Origin: Diphasiastrum complanatum
Taxonomy: Eukaryota > Streptophyta > Lycopodiopsida > Lycopodiales > Lycopodiaceae
Length of the DNA stretch: 58,641 nt
Direction: 5' to 3'
NCBI GenBank assembly: GCA_029204225.1
Contig: MU833278.1
Span: 1 to 58,641, forward strand
Below the pieces are notes generated by a model that saw nothing but the letters and a program-made list of their open reading frames with translations, was not told the DNA's origin and did no database searches. Positions within the stretch are counted from its first letter, which is position 1, and every line of letters starts with the position of its first letter. This document shows, one piece after another, positions 8,965 through 20,807 of this stretch. The translations under genes were made by a program, and so were the position numbers.

Positions 8965-11853
8965 CATCAATGACTTTAATCTTAGGCTTTTATGGATCGG
9001 AGAAACTGGTGCTGGGACCAAATACTTCTCAGCTACTGAGTGCCAACTCATTGCTTGTGAATGAGATTCAGGTACATCTACCAACACTTATCTAGAACTT
9101 GAAGTTGGACTTCTTTTCAGGAATTGCATGATAACAGAACTTCCATAAATGTTTCTAGTATAGTCTGGAGAGTGTTCGAGTCTCTGATAGCTTTGTTATG
9201 ATGATTGTCTGATAACTTGAGTAAGGTTCCTTTTTCTCTGTACGTGGTGTATGTAATACCATGCAATATGATCTAAAAATCTTAAATGTTTGACAAATAT
9301 GAATCATTCTGACATTGCATTATATTGAAGCCTCATGCCATATGCCAATGGTGAGTGCAGGTCCAAGATAATCAAGAACCAGGTCCAATGCTGTATGGCT
9401 TTAGCAGTCGGCCTGAATTGAATGTTGAGAGGAACTGGTCTGAATATCACGAAATCGCTCTGCAGGCAGATTATCATCAGGTATGGTTTCTCCCTGTTTT
9501 CTCTTGTGTGCTCATCTGTGTGGCAGATTGAAGTTGAACCCCTGACCAGAGAGCAAATGAAGTCCTAACCAACTTCTTGTTTTCAAAATAGATAGTTTGA
9601 AAGGCACATGTAACAGTTAATTTCATAAAGTCTTCTGATGTTGTTTTATTGGTTCTTAATCTGTTAAAAATATACTGTGGTTGGGAAAATTTATTTGAAA
9701 AGACTAAAGTTGTGTCTTCATGCACCAGGAGTGGCCCATCTGGTTGAACAGAGGTTCTAATGTGACCTTAAACTATACCATCTGGAGCACAGGCTTCTTC
9801 GATATTCTCATTGCTGTTCTTAAAGGTACCATATTCTCAGCTGCTGACCACCATTTGTACTTAAAGTAGATCAGGCATTTATTATCGATATTAATTAAAA
9901 AAATAGCGTTTCGCGGAGCTGCCCGCTAACGCGTGACGGGCAGCTCACACTGCCCGAGAACCTCTTTTTTTTAAAAAAAAAATTCCCTCCCTCACGCTGC
10001 CCGAGCAAGAATTCCATATGTATTATGAAATCTTTTAGATCCAGTGATTTCTGCAGAACCCCACCATTATATTGAGCTCAAAAACTGAAGCCTGATCGAC
10101 AATGGCGACATCTCTGCTTTCGCCAACCATCAATGGATCGTATTCTGTTCGCAGCATGGCCGGTTCGAGCTTGTCGCAAGCCTAAGGGCTGTTCCGGTGG
10201 GAGCTCGGTCTCTACATGGCCTTGCCAGCTCCTCGCTTTCTGGCGAGTTCTAGATCTTTTCTGTTAAAATCTTCATTTTTGGGGAGTCCTTAGCATCACG
10301 TGGACCTGCTCTGCCGAGAAAGTGAATCCCGGTTTGCTATGCTGGATCTCCTGTGTGTTTGGCAGCGGCTGCTGATCCTTTCCATTGAAGGTTCATCATT
10401 CCTTAGAACGTAACAATCTGTAATTATAGAGCCTTTGGCAGCACAAGAAGTGCTCTGATTTTACTTCACTTTGAGGCATTTTTCTTTTGGTTTCTGTACT
10501 GATGCTTTAGTGTGCTTAGTGTCTGCTTTAAAGATTTTGTGTGGGATTGCATTTCAAAAGGAATTGGTATAAGAGAGCTGATCAAGGTGAGGATGACTCT
10601 CTGGGGTAGAGAAGCCAAAACTTTCTTCTGCTTCATCTGGGCTTCCAGTTTCAGAATTAAGGCAAGTGGCTGAGCTCTGTGATGGGTCTGAGGCAGCAGG
10701 AGGATCGGAGCCAGAAACAACTCTAGGCTTCTCTCATGTTGTGAGCAGCTTGAGCTGCCTGTTCTGCAGTGTCAAAGGTTCCCAGCCAGACTCGAGCACC
10801 CTGCCTTTTAGAGTCTCGGATTTCCGCTGCAAATTTTCCCCATGGCCTTTGTCTGACACCAATGTAGTGCCTGGGTTTCTCTTTGAGTGCTTTGAAGCAG
10901 CCATTGATCACTTTTTTGGGCTTTAACCCGCAGGGTGCCTTCACAGGGAGCTCCTGCACTGCTTCAAGAGAGAGCTTCCATTTGATCCGGGTGAAATCGG
11001 TGCCCATCCTTTTCGAGCTGCCTCTTTCAATACTCCATATAGCACCATGTCTTTGGAGTCGTTTTCGTTAAGGGGAAACGCAGCAGGGGGAAGAGCATAT
11101 CCAAATTTTTGGTCAAAACAAGCTTGAAGAGAAAACTATGAGTAGCACAACTCTACACTAAATTCAGCGCATGTTCTGCATACATTGCACCTTTTGAAGG
11201 AGAAATTTAATTTTGTAAGGCAAGCCCTCTGCATTGCTCCCCTTTCGATAGCTGTCCAAAATATTATGATTCTTAGATTAAGAGTGTTCAAAACATGCGC
11301 AATTGGTTGCACTCAAGACGTCTCCGTCGACCAGTTGCTGAAATTCTACGTGGATGACATATTTGTAGAGAAAAGTTATGTAATAGATCACTAATAAATC
11401 TTCGTTAGTCTACAGTGAACATCCTTTCACATAGAGTGCAAAGGTTTTCAGCTCTATACATGAGAAAGACAATTTTCACTATTTTGCACTTCCGTACTTG
11501 CGTTCACATTCGCTCTAGATTTGAGGATAGATTCAATTCACTCCCTTGCTAAAATGCAAATTGCAATCCTACGAGATATCTAATCACAATACCTCAATCT
11601 ACAAATCTGTTTCATGGACTCGGATAACAGCACAACTTATTACCTATTGCTAGAAGTGAGATCTTTGTTCATATCTTTGCTAGAAGGTTCTGAAGGTCTC
11701 TCTCGGCCTCTCTCTGACTGCGAGATGTGCGAGATATGCGAAGGTCCCGGCGGTCTCTCTCGGCCTCTCTCTAACCCGGACTCTCTCTCTCTCAGTATGC
11801 AAGATATGCCAGCTGTGCGAGATATGTGAGATATTCGAGATGCGACATGTGCG

Positions 11854-11908
<55 letters not shown>

Positions 11909-14900
11909 ACGTGCGCGCGCACACACACACACCTCATCGGCCACTTGCCATCGGCGGACACACTTCGGCCACGTACATACGCACACATACATCGGCCACC
12001 CTCGTCAACGACCATCGGCTTTCTTCCTAAACCATCGCCCGCCATCCTAATCATCGTCCGCCACCCAGATCGTCCGCCCCTGCCCGTCAACAACGGGCAC
12101 ACTTCGCTAGTCTACACTTAAATGCGTCAATAGTAGTTGAATTATGCATATAGAAGCTTGATGGTATGGTGGTATCACTATTTAATTGCAACTATATCAT
12201 ATGTGAGAGCAATATTGAGGATCAAAAGAATGAGGCACTCATTGAGTAGCTTAGGAGGACAACGGGGTAGCTGGTTGGTCAGGTTTGCTTCTAGTTTGAA
12301 ATTTCTTGCTGGTTTGAACTAAACATGACCCTTTCTTATTATTTCTCTCAAATGCTGCAGGGAGTTGTGGTTTGCACGGATGGATTTCAGACCCAATGAA
12401 TCCCAACTTGGCTTTATCGTGGCATAATGTTCATGGTGAGCTTATCAAATTGAATGTTCTTATGGACTACATCTAGGCCCAATTATCATCACCTGGACGG
12501 CATCTGGGCTCTACTCTAATAATCTGCGTGTGGCTCAGGAAGCTTTCCCTTTTTTCGGTCTCATATCAATTAAAAAAATTTCTCATTCAAAAAGCATTAG
12601 CTGTTTTCTGAATGAGTTTTGAAGCTTGAGTGCTGTATTCTACATCAGGTACTGGAGTATTTACTTTCGAGGCTGATGAAGATGCAGACTATTACTTTGT
12701 CATTGGTAACCTGAATCGCCATCATGTAGAGGTGTATATCCATTCAATTCTTGTTAATTCAATCAGTGAACGGTGTGCATTTCCAGGATTAGGCATAAGA
12801 GAAAAAACAACAATTTCATTCCATCTGACTGTCATAATGTGCTACATTCAGGGCTAATGCAGAAAACTAAATAGTAGCTTGTTTGGTACTGTAGTTTTCT
12901 ATAAATGTGTCATCATTATGCCGTGCAGGTTCAGTTGGAACTTTTAATCCATGGCATGCTATACAACACATCCAATGCAGACTTTCAATGTTCAATGCAC
13001 AACAAATTTTGTGGTGTCAGCCTCTTTTTTCCGGGTCCCAACTTTGCACTGCTAACAACACCTGATGAGGGACAGGTATTTCATAAGACAATGATCGTCT
13101 CTAAAATAAAACCACCATATATTCATGTAAGTACATATTTTCCTGCTTTGAGGGAATCACATATGTCCTAAGTGAATACTCAAATGTTTACCGCCGTTTT
13201 ATCAACTGCAGCTCACTGTCAATTATGAGAAACTTTTCATCGTTACTTCTTCAGAGATTTCTGTAGATTGAACTCAGTTGCCAATTGTAGGATTTCTTGA
13301 TTCTCATCCTTGTTTTAGGCTTGTAATTAGAGCTTGTATCGCATGTGATACATTGTCACCAAGTAGCTAATTCATGGATGATAGCAAGAGTCTCTGTGGC
13401 CTTCCATATCTCTATTTAGATCATAGTTGCACAGAATCGCGTTTCTAGGAGGAGACGTTTCGGAAACCGCGTTTCTCCTCCCAGAATCGCAAAAAAAAAA
13501 AAAAAAAAAATTTGGAAAAATAGCTTATGGCTGAATTTTTTTTAGGGGATCAATGGTGAAACCATTGTTTTGCCTCTCAGAAGTGCAGTAGATGGGGCAC
13601 AAACAAATCTTATTTTCAATAGCTATTTGGTTGTTATTTGCTCTAGTTTTCAATAAATGCTCACGGGGTTCGGGGGGCGGTAGCCCCCCGAGAAACGGGG
13701 GGTTCAGGGGGCTACCGCCCCCCAAGAAACAGGGGGTCCGGGGGGCGGTAGCCCCCCGGTGGGGGGTTTGGGGGGTTTGGGTTTGGCGGTAGCCCCCCGA
13801 CGGTAAGGCCTCTTCATGACTTGGCCTTCCAACTCCCTGAGCGAAAACACACTTATTGGGACCTTCTGTGATCATAACAGATAGGCTAGAGGTTAGTTTT
13901 GAATTTTTATCCTTGACAAAACCCAACATGGATTAATGCACTTGAACTGGACCATTCTGCACCCGAAACATTCGGCAAAATACACAGTAATTATGCTCTT
14001 AATTAGCGCTTTCACCTGATACCATATTGCCCAAAAAAAACCAAAAAATTAAAAAATTAAAAAAAACGTTTCTGGGAATTTTTTTCATATTTCAGAAACG
14101 CGTTTCAGAAACGCAGTGCAACTATGATTTAGATAGAGAAAGGTCAGCTTCATCATCTGAGACTGATTCATTCTACAAAAGGCTTTTGTCACAACACATG
14201 CCTTATATAAGTGCTGCTCGAGAACGTAATTTGGCAACTAGTGGAATGCTGATTGTCTCAGCAGTTAGTTTAGAAACTCAATAAAATATATTCTGGAAGC
14301 TTTGAAAGTTGCAGATAAATTTGAAAACTTGCTGGTCTTCATAATCATAAAGATAGGTGGTTCTCTGTGAGCAAGCTTTGCAGCCCCTGTGCATGTGCAT
14401 TTAACTTCACTATCCTTCCAGTGCAGCATACACCACCCTTTTAGCTTGTTAATTGCCATATCGTGGACTCAGCTGTGTCAAATTTGTTGCTTTGAAATGC
14501 CATTCAGTACAGAACAGAGCACTTTGTTTGATCGAACATGGAAATGTTTTTTATACTGTCTTGTGATTCTAGCTGTGCCAATAGTGGAGAGGTAGGCTTG
14601 AAAAAGGAAAGCTCCATGCGGAAAAAGAGGCAAGCATCCTCTTAACTATCACTATCAGAAAATTTTGTGAGTCCTAGGCAGGTTTTTTCTTGAGTGCGAG
14701 AGGGGAAGAGCAGAGAAAGGGTAATCTTTCAATGTGATCTTTTAGAGCTAGAGAAAACTCACCTTGTTGCAATGATAGTGGGCATATCATGAACTTGATC
14801 ACATTATTAGCATCACAATAAGCACAGAAGACTATAAAAGATGGAGCAAAAGCATCCTCCAACTAAGAATACTAAAAGAACAAAGACATTTGGTTAAGCT

Positions 14901-15416
14901 TTTTGGTCTTGATGGTATGTTTTGACATAGTCACTGATTGCTAGCATATTTGGCACTGTGTGATACAATGCAATGCATGGATTGTCTGTACCATTTTATC
15001 TGCTCTTACTGTAGTTTTTCACTATTTGGCTACAGGTTGGCCCCTTATTTGTATTCTTTAACTTACATTATGTGGTTGTTATCAAGCATTTGAAGTCTTT
15101 CTAGCCATTTTCTCTTAATTTTATTTGGCTTTCCATGTCTATACGATATTAAAATAATTAGTCAATTTATTGCTTAGTGTGAAGCCGTGTGAAAGTAGTT
15201 CTCTCTGTGGTCTATGTTAACATGTCGGTTCAGAGGGACGCGTCTGTGTTGCTCATATATGTAACGGGCTGTTCGCCCATCATTGTGATAATCCGATGCA
15301 TTTATTGTTTAGTTATTGCTCTCTCGCTCTCTCCAACACCTCACTATATGGCTATTTCTCAGCCCAAAACCCTTAAAAAATGTAACCCTAAAAAAACCTT
15401 ATTTTTTTTGAAAAAG

Positions 15417-15476
<60 letters not shown>

Positions 15477-15708
15477 TGGATCGCGCTGTGCGCTACTCTT
15501 TCTCTCTCCACGCAGATATATATCTCTCTATACGAAAGTTCCAGATTCTCTCTCTCTCTCTCTACGAAAGTTCCACCTCTTTTCTGAAACATTCCAGAAA
15601 ACTGCTCGTCGCCCTTCACCTTGCACCCTTCAACTGCCTGTCATTGACGTTTTAGGGCACACGTGGCCCAATCAAAATTCATAATCCACTTTTCTCCACA
15701 ACAGCCTA

Positions 15709-15759
<51 letters not shown>

Positions 15760-17832
15760 AACTACGATCTACAACATGGTATCAGAGCTTGTAGTGTAGC
15801 AATCCTTAGCTCCCTGAGCGTGCCATCAGAGCTAGTTGTGGAGAAAATTATAGTGCCATGATGAAGCATGAGCTAGAGATTTAAAAACTCGGTTCTATGT
15901 AGAAAGCATGAGATTGCCTGGGATGTAAGAGAAAATGCAGTCTCTTGATGCATTGTCAGGGGACAGCTTGGATGTGAATGCACTGCATTGCATAGCATTT
16001 ATCATCGACATTCATTTGGACCCTAAAGTAGAACTGGCAGATGTATTCCGGTCACCAGACTTTGCTTTTTCGCATTGTCATGCAATCAGTCATTTAATAG
16101 TAATTTGCAGCTCTTTGAGTTTATAAACATATAAATTTATGTGAAGTATGATCATAAGGTCGATTGTCAGATACAAAGACTGCCATGCGGTGTGGAAGAA
16201 TTTGGTTGAAACAAAATGCAAGGTTACTTTCCAGATAAGAAGCAGAAAAAAATCATGTAAATATTGAAAACTTCTGTATGGAATGTGAAATTATACAGAG
16301 GTTGAGATCGACTTGAAAATTGTGAGCATCTTGGAGAGCTACTACAGTTATTGACATATGATGTTAAAACTGAGAAGAGGGCTTAGGAGTGAAGCGGTAA
16401 TTTCATTATGGAAATTTGGTGAAAGATTCTCTTTCTGAGGGACAAAGGGAACATCTTTATAGTTCTTGCGGGGATTATTTATAAAGCGTTCTTCATCCAA
16501 AGCCCATTTTCTTTGAAGCTTTAGGTTTGTTTCTGCTGCTAAACAACATGCTCTAGCACATCTGTTGCAGGAAGGCTTAGGTTTTTGAATGTGAAGATGT
16601 ATGATGACATGGTTTGATACTGGCTCATGATCCAACTTGGGTAAACTTCAGACAATAGTTAGGGATTCGAGTTCTTTTATATTGCTGTTCTATATAGAAC
16701 ACATCTGAGACTTGCTGACTGGTGAGCCTTGAAGGAGATCTTACCTTTTGTTTTCAGTTGTCGTCCTTTGTAGCTTTAGTAAATATGTGATTCACTCATA
16801 CAGTGAATTTATATAAACATGAATGCAACTTTGAAGTTAAAATTCTTATGCTGAGAAATTGTGGTGTAGCTACAAAACTCTATCTCTTGCAGCTTATAAT
16901 GACTCAATTAGCTTGTGAAAGTTTCCCAGGTTTCTTTACTCAAGTAGATCAAACCTTTTACTTCCTCAGGATAGGGTGGCTACTAAATATAATTTCTTTC
17001 TCTGCTGCTTTTACAGGGGAAGCAGAAGGCTTGGTACATCAACCTATCGTATGGACACAGATGGGTTACCTATATCCTTTCATTGGGTATGACAGATCTT
17101 GTGATTTTTACAGCTAAAATAGCATAGAAATCATTGACAGGTAACTAATGCATGACATCTTCTACATTCATGTTTATCCAGGTTTCATTTTGAGTTTGGT
17201 TGTAGTGCTATTGCGCATCACAAAGAAACTTCGTTTCACTTATAGAGGATCAATCACCCAGCAAACCCCACTTCTTTCTCGTAAAGAAGGTACAGGAACT
17301 GGTGGCAGTTATGGTACTATACATCGAGATTATTTCCCAAACCTGTACAATTTGCAATTTGAGACATCAGATGGTGATGAAACTGGATCCAAGAACGATA
17401 ACCTCTATGATAGTCGCACCTGTGCGGTGTGCTATGATGCGCCAAGGACTAGCTTCTTTGATCCATGTGGCCATTGTGTGACTTGCTACCCCTGTGGCCT
17501 GAGGTAGATAACTATCATGCTTGGTTAAATCTAGATAAACTGGTAGGAACTATTGGATTGACATAGGTTCTTAAAGTTGCCTCAAGCTTTGAGGATATGA
17601 TTTCATTGTATTGGTTCAATCTCTAACCGCATCCTGCTGAGAGATGCCCTGGTCTAGGACTGTTAATCATCAAGTTGTCCTGTGTGTTTTATGCAACTAA
17701 AGTTTCACCTTTGCTGGTGTACTCAGGATACAAATTGGAGAAATTGGAGATTCTGATGAAATGGGAGACTATGGAACATGCCCTATTTGCAGGACCAAAA
17801 TTCAGCAAGTTCGAAAAATTTATACCGCTTAG
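8965..17832 (+). CDS. APD: APD-family E3 ubiquitin ligase, membrane RING-HC protein (5'-partial)
   Basis: Exons: 8965-9071, 9361-9480, 9729-9825, 12361-12435, 12649-12731, 12929-13075, 17017-17086, 17182-17503, 17727-17832. All junctions are GT-AG and the frame stays open over about 375 residues to TAG 17830-17832. The first exon (N-terminal cytosolic part, most of membrane segment 1) is outside the window. The visible protein starts at the end of that segment ([10 protein letters not shown]) and has a luminal-type domain ([38 protein letters not shown]). A second membrane helix follows ([19 protein letters not shown]), then a C-terminal RING with all eight ligands (CAVC, CGH, two more Cys, CPIC). 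In Arabidopsis APD proteins are endomembrane E3 ligases needed for pollen mitosis II. Two introns exceed 2.5 kb and carry inserted DNA, yet the exons are intact, so it is probably functional. The family call rests on recalled similarity. Confidence 0.85.
9916..9946. repeat. GC-rich perfect hairpin at the edge of inserted intron DNA
   Basis: GAGCTGCCCG (9916-9925) pairs perfectly with CGGGCAGCTC (9937-9946). CTGCCCGAG words recur nearby (9950, about 10000). It may be part of a MITE-like end bordering the block with the ERF fragment. Confidence 0.5.
10102..10185 (+). pseudogene. Short ORF resembling a plastid transit peptide, likely a captured gene fragment
   Basis: An ATG opens a Ser/Ala-rich 27-residue peptide ([20 protein letters not shown]...) before TAA. 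With a one-base shift the same style continues ([14 protein letters not shown]). The composition fits a chloroplast targeting sequence. No mature-protein domain follows and I cannot identify the parent gene. Confidence 0.3.
10554..11135 (-). pseudogene. Broken AP2/ERF transcription factor (group IX-like) in antisense
   Basis: Minus strand, in three frames: (1) 11135 to about 11005 encodes an ERF N-terminal region with [18 protein letters not shown], typical of group IX ERFs. (2) 11007-10723 encodes most of the AP2 DNA-binding domain ([34 protein letters not shown]), then loses the YDRAAF-like segment and stops. (3) About 10720-10554 encodes a Ser/Pro-rich tail ending in TGA. At least two frameshifts and one small deletion make it a pseudogene. 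It lies antisense in the 2.5-kb intron of the APD-type gene. ERFs of this group usually lack introns, so retroposition cannot be told from DNA capture. Confidence 0.82.
11690..11932. repeat. CT-rich minisatellite, (CT)n tract and CG/CA alternating tract
   Basis: Two copies of a GGTCTCTCTCGGCCTCTCTC unit (about 11694 and 11752) sit among GCGAGATATGCGA-type words. A pure (CT)n of about 47 bp follows (11857-11903), then an alternating GTGCGCGCGCACACAC tract (about 11910-11932) that could adopt Z-DNA. The open frames across it are artefacts of the repeat. Confidence 0.85.
13422..14126. mobile_element. hAT-type MITE (705 bp) in an APD intron
   Basis: Terminal inverted repeats CATAGTTGCAC (13422-13432) and GTGCAACTATG (14116-14126) are flanked by a perfect 8-bp target duplication, ATTTAGAT (13414-13421 and 14127-14134). 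An 8-bp duplication is the hAT signature. Subterminal GCGTTTC/GAAACGC motifs repeat at both ends. There is no transposase. The centre (about 13664-13800) has four GGGGGCGGTAGCCCCC-like palindromes in alternating orientation and long G runs. Confidence 0.88.
14127..15177. other. Intron sequence of the APD-type gene
   Basis: Mostly AT-rich with no recognised gene. An 51-codon open stretch at 14130-14282 (contains [15 protein letters not shown]) looks protein-like but matches nothing I know and is not needed to join the flanking exons, which are in phase without it. Confidence 0.4.
15418..15472. repeat. (CT)n microsatellite, about 55 bp
   Basis: Pure CT run inside the LTR remnant; a shorter CT run follows at about 15548-15563. 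Confidence 0.95.
15711..15757. repeat. (CT)n microsatellite, about 47 bp
   Basis: Pure CT run about 20 bp upstream of the inferred LTR end. Confidence 0.95.
15861..17016. other. Intron sequence of the APD-type gene
   Basis: AT-rich with no recognised coding or repeat structure; ends with the acceptor CTTTTACAG before the exon at 17017. Confidence 0.5.
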
Positions 17833-18369
17833 TATGTTTAATTGGTATATATCACGTGGATCAAGGTTCAAGAAAAAGCCATCCATGCCCAAGAGGCAGA
17901 ATTTATTTTGATACACATCCAGGCAACAAGATCATGGCTATGAACAGCAAGTTTGAAGTGAATAACATGCTGCTCTTCTATTCGAAATAGTGCAGCTACT
18001 AACAAGCTCTGAACTACGCAATATAAGATGGCTGCCTGATGTCAGAGCCTCACCACAAAGTCAGCACAAACTCAATGATACTTTTTCAGCAACTGGGAGT
18101 GCAGTCTGCCTGTTATCTGGTCAAAGGCATGAAATATGGGGGGTTTTTTTTAGCAAAAATCTGCTCGCAGAAGGTGCATTGGATACATATATGTCATAGA
18201 CACTGGACTTTTAAGGGTATGTTGGTGGCATTACTCAATCAGAGACGATGTAACTAATCAGTTGAAAGTCTTATAGTTCTCAGTATGTTATACAAATTAT
18301 ATCACATGCTATAAAAGTTTTGGGAATTATCTGTAAAAGCTTGAGCTACAAAGTATTTCCTCAGGGTAT
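17833..18369 (+). other. Probable 3' untranslated region of the APD-type gene
   Basis: AT-rich sequence directly after the stop codon. I see no clear AATAAA. The transcript end cannot be placed from sequence alone. Confidence 0.4.
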
Positions 18370-18592
18370 CGTAGGTAAGATTGCAAATCTGTGTATCTTT
18401 TACTTATATGTTTGAAGAAAATCAAATCCCTTACCGGGGTGCCTCCTCCAACAAGTGTACTTAACTCATGTTGGCATCATTTCTCATCACATAGGACCAC
18501 CTAGGCATAAATTTCAGCTTATGTGAAAGATGAGGAGTGCACTTGAGTGGGCTCAACCTGTGGGAGGAAATTATTCTGACATTCTCCCACTT
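18370..18592 (-). mobile_element. Possible LTR fragment of a minus-strand copia-like element
   Basis: On the minus strand, AAGTGGGAGAA (a typical polypurine tract) is followed by TGTCAGAATAATTTCCTCCC, as at the start of a copia 3' LTR. The other LTR end and any coding region are not visible. Confidence 0.35.
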
Positions 18593-20130
18593 GCCATGCT
18601 CCTATGTGAAATCATCCTAAGTCCCTTTCATTCATAGCCGACAATTTCTACCTTCCACAACTTTGCAATAAAAAACTAGTAGTGAGTAAATGAACACAAG
18701 GTGAAGGGCACTCATTTTTTAGCCTCAAATAGCTTGATGTTGCATATTCTGGAGAGGTCAGCAGTTTTTAAAACCAAGTTTACCTTGTGTCTAAGGAGAA
18801 TGTTTTGACATATCTTAAAAACTTAATAAGGTGACAGGGAAAATAGTCTCCAATACAATAATCAATCACTATCAAATCTCCAGGTACAGCCTTTCAAAGC
18901 TACAACATACATGTGGACAAAAATCCGACTTATGTATACTCCCATATAGTTCAAGCAAAATCAGCTTCGACTACTTAAAAAAAAATTGTTTTAGATTCTT
19001 CAGGATGAAAGGACCATTTTTTTCTGAGTGCATTTGTCATTTCCATTTATAACTTTTCTACGTACTGTAATGTCATTCATACATTTTACTGACAATCAAG
19101 GCTGCAAGCTGATGCAATATGACACCTTCAACATACTTTTCGTACTATTGATCTTATCAAGTTGGAAAAGAATGAATGTTTCTTCTTGACCAAACTCTTT
19201 CTAATTAGGGTTATGTAGGAACCTAACAGCCGGATGTGCCATGAATCCAATCAAAGTAATTGATTGATTGATCATAAAACAAATGCAGATTAGACACACA
19301 AAATTGAGATCTAGATTGACAATTTTACATGCATCAAGCAAGAGCAATCTAAAATCATGAATCAAAAGTGATGATCACCCCACACACGTGTGGCACAATA
19401 TCCAATACGGCCTGTAGACACTAAATGATGTTAAGAACACTTAGTTTTTGCTTAGATCCAAAAGAAATCAAAGTACATAGTGTAGAAAGTCGAGTTTGCC
19501 AATAAGCTTTCAAAAATAATCTAAGGCATTACTATGGGGAGATGGTAATACATAGAAAGCCTCTTCTCCCACCTCGAGTTAGGTGAAAATCTAGCATGTA
19601 ATAAGGAAGTTGATTGAGCTTTCTTGTCCTAATTTGTCATTTTAGCCTCATCCTTGAGTCTTGCCATGTTGGTGGCTAGATTGATCAACCTAGTCCATAA
19701 ATCTAGGAATTTGGTCCTACAATGTAGGAACCACTACCAAACAAATTTGACAAACCTTTTAGAGATGACCTAAACTACTCTAGTGTAGATTCCCATGTGG
19801 CACTATGGTCTACCACGTGTGGGACCCACCATTGTACATATTCACATGGTTTAACATAGCTAGATTTGCCAATTTAGGCATTTTTTCACATCTACCTTTT
19901 ACTATTTTTGTTGATTTTTTTTCCAAATGCAATGTTTGGCGAACGAAAACAATATTTATTTGTAAGGACTTGAGTGATGAAATGCTCGCCGATGATCGTT
20001 GAGATATGAAACAAAATGAGCAAGTTGAGTGCAGAGTATGTAACTCATCAATGACATTTAGATATCACATAGAAAAACAAATGATCACTTTGCTACTGTA
20101 TTATAGAAGATGGATAATATGCAAAAATGA
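18593..20130. other. Intergenic DNA without recognised genes
   Basis: AT-rich. The first part may be interior of the LTR element inferred at 18370-18592. No open frame of convincing composition. Confidence 0.4.
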
Positions 20131-20504
20131 GTGGAAGCCACTAGATCAAGATTATGCATTAAATCATCAAGAGCAACTTCAATAACAGTGAAAAGAAATG
20201 ACAACATTCTTGCTATGATTGAGGTTGAGGAAGATTGGAGTCTCAATCACATTCGATCAGAACTAGACATGTCGCAAGTCGATCTACCTCAGTACTATCA
20301 ATTTCAATTGAATGGTATTAAGGTATGTTATGCCATATGAAATTTTCATTTTTCTGTTTGTTAGTGATTCAGTTGTGCAAGATAAGTTATACATCATGAA
20401 TTAATTGAACCTAAACAATTTCTCATGTGTAGGTAAGAGCAAGGCAGGAAGAGCATATAAAATGCAAAGACATAGGAACATCCATTGAAATTGAATATCC
20501 ATAG
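20131..20504 (+). pseudogene. Unknown two-exon gene fragment
   Basis: An open stretch to 20322 ends ...LPQYYQFQLNGIK at a GT donor. After a 110-bp intron with a TGTAG acceptor, 20433-20504 continues VRARQEEHIKCKDIGTSIE to a TAG stop. The two parts join in frame, and the acidic/aromatic composition (VEEDWSLNHIRSELD) looks like real protein. I do not recognise the family. No clear start or promoter is visible, so it is probably the 3' end of a gene or a displaced fragment. Confidence 0.5.
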
Positions 20505-20776
20505 AATTTGAACAACGTAATTTTCTATTATGTCGTATAATTTTAAATATACATTGTGTTTGAAAATATATGAACCGCTCAACTTGAGTATCATTGTTCA
20601 AGTTGAGGCTCTTTCTTTTCTACAATCTCTATATCCATTTTTCCATATGGTAGTAACTTTGGTAGAGAATGTGTAATTGAAACTGGAAATGAATGTTTGA
20701 TATTAATTTTTATTGTCTCCTGCCAGAAATGCATTATCTCCTTTGGGGCAACCTTCGGGCTAGAGAACTGAAAAAA

Positions 20777-20807
<31 letters not shown>

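Larger units (their letters stand above)
15178..15860 (+). mobile_element. LTR end with primer binding site: remnant of a plus-strand LTR retrotransposon
   Basis: TGGTATCAGAGCT (15777-15789) matches the tRNA-Met primer site and directly follows ...CTACAACA (ends 15776), a typical LTR end. The LTR probably begins near 15178 (TGTGAAGCC) and contains two long CT tracts. No gag or pol follows, so only a 5' LTR and leader remain. The start is uncertain. Confidence 0.55.

Noticed and set aside
8782-8973. 63-codon plus-strand frame that could be an upstream APD exon
   Set aside because: It runs through the splice acceptor in the wrong frame and does not resemble the expected membrane segment.
11680-12121. 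Several open frames of over 60 codons across the CT/CA tracts on both strands
   Set aside because: They are poly-Ser/Leu or poly-Glu/Arg translations of simple repeats, with no independent coding signal.
13525-13929. 134-codon minus-strand frame with Gly/Pro-rich repeats
   Set aside because: It is a read-through of the GC palindromes of the MITE.
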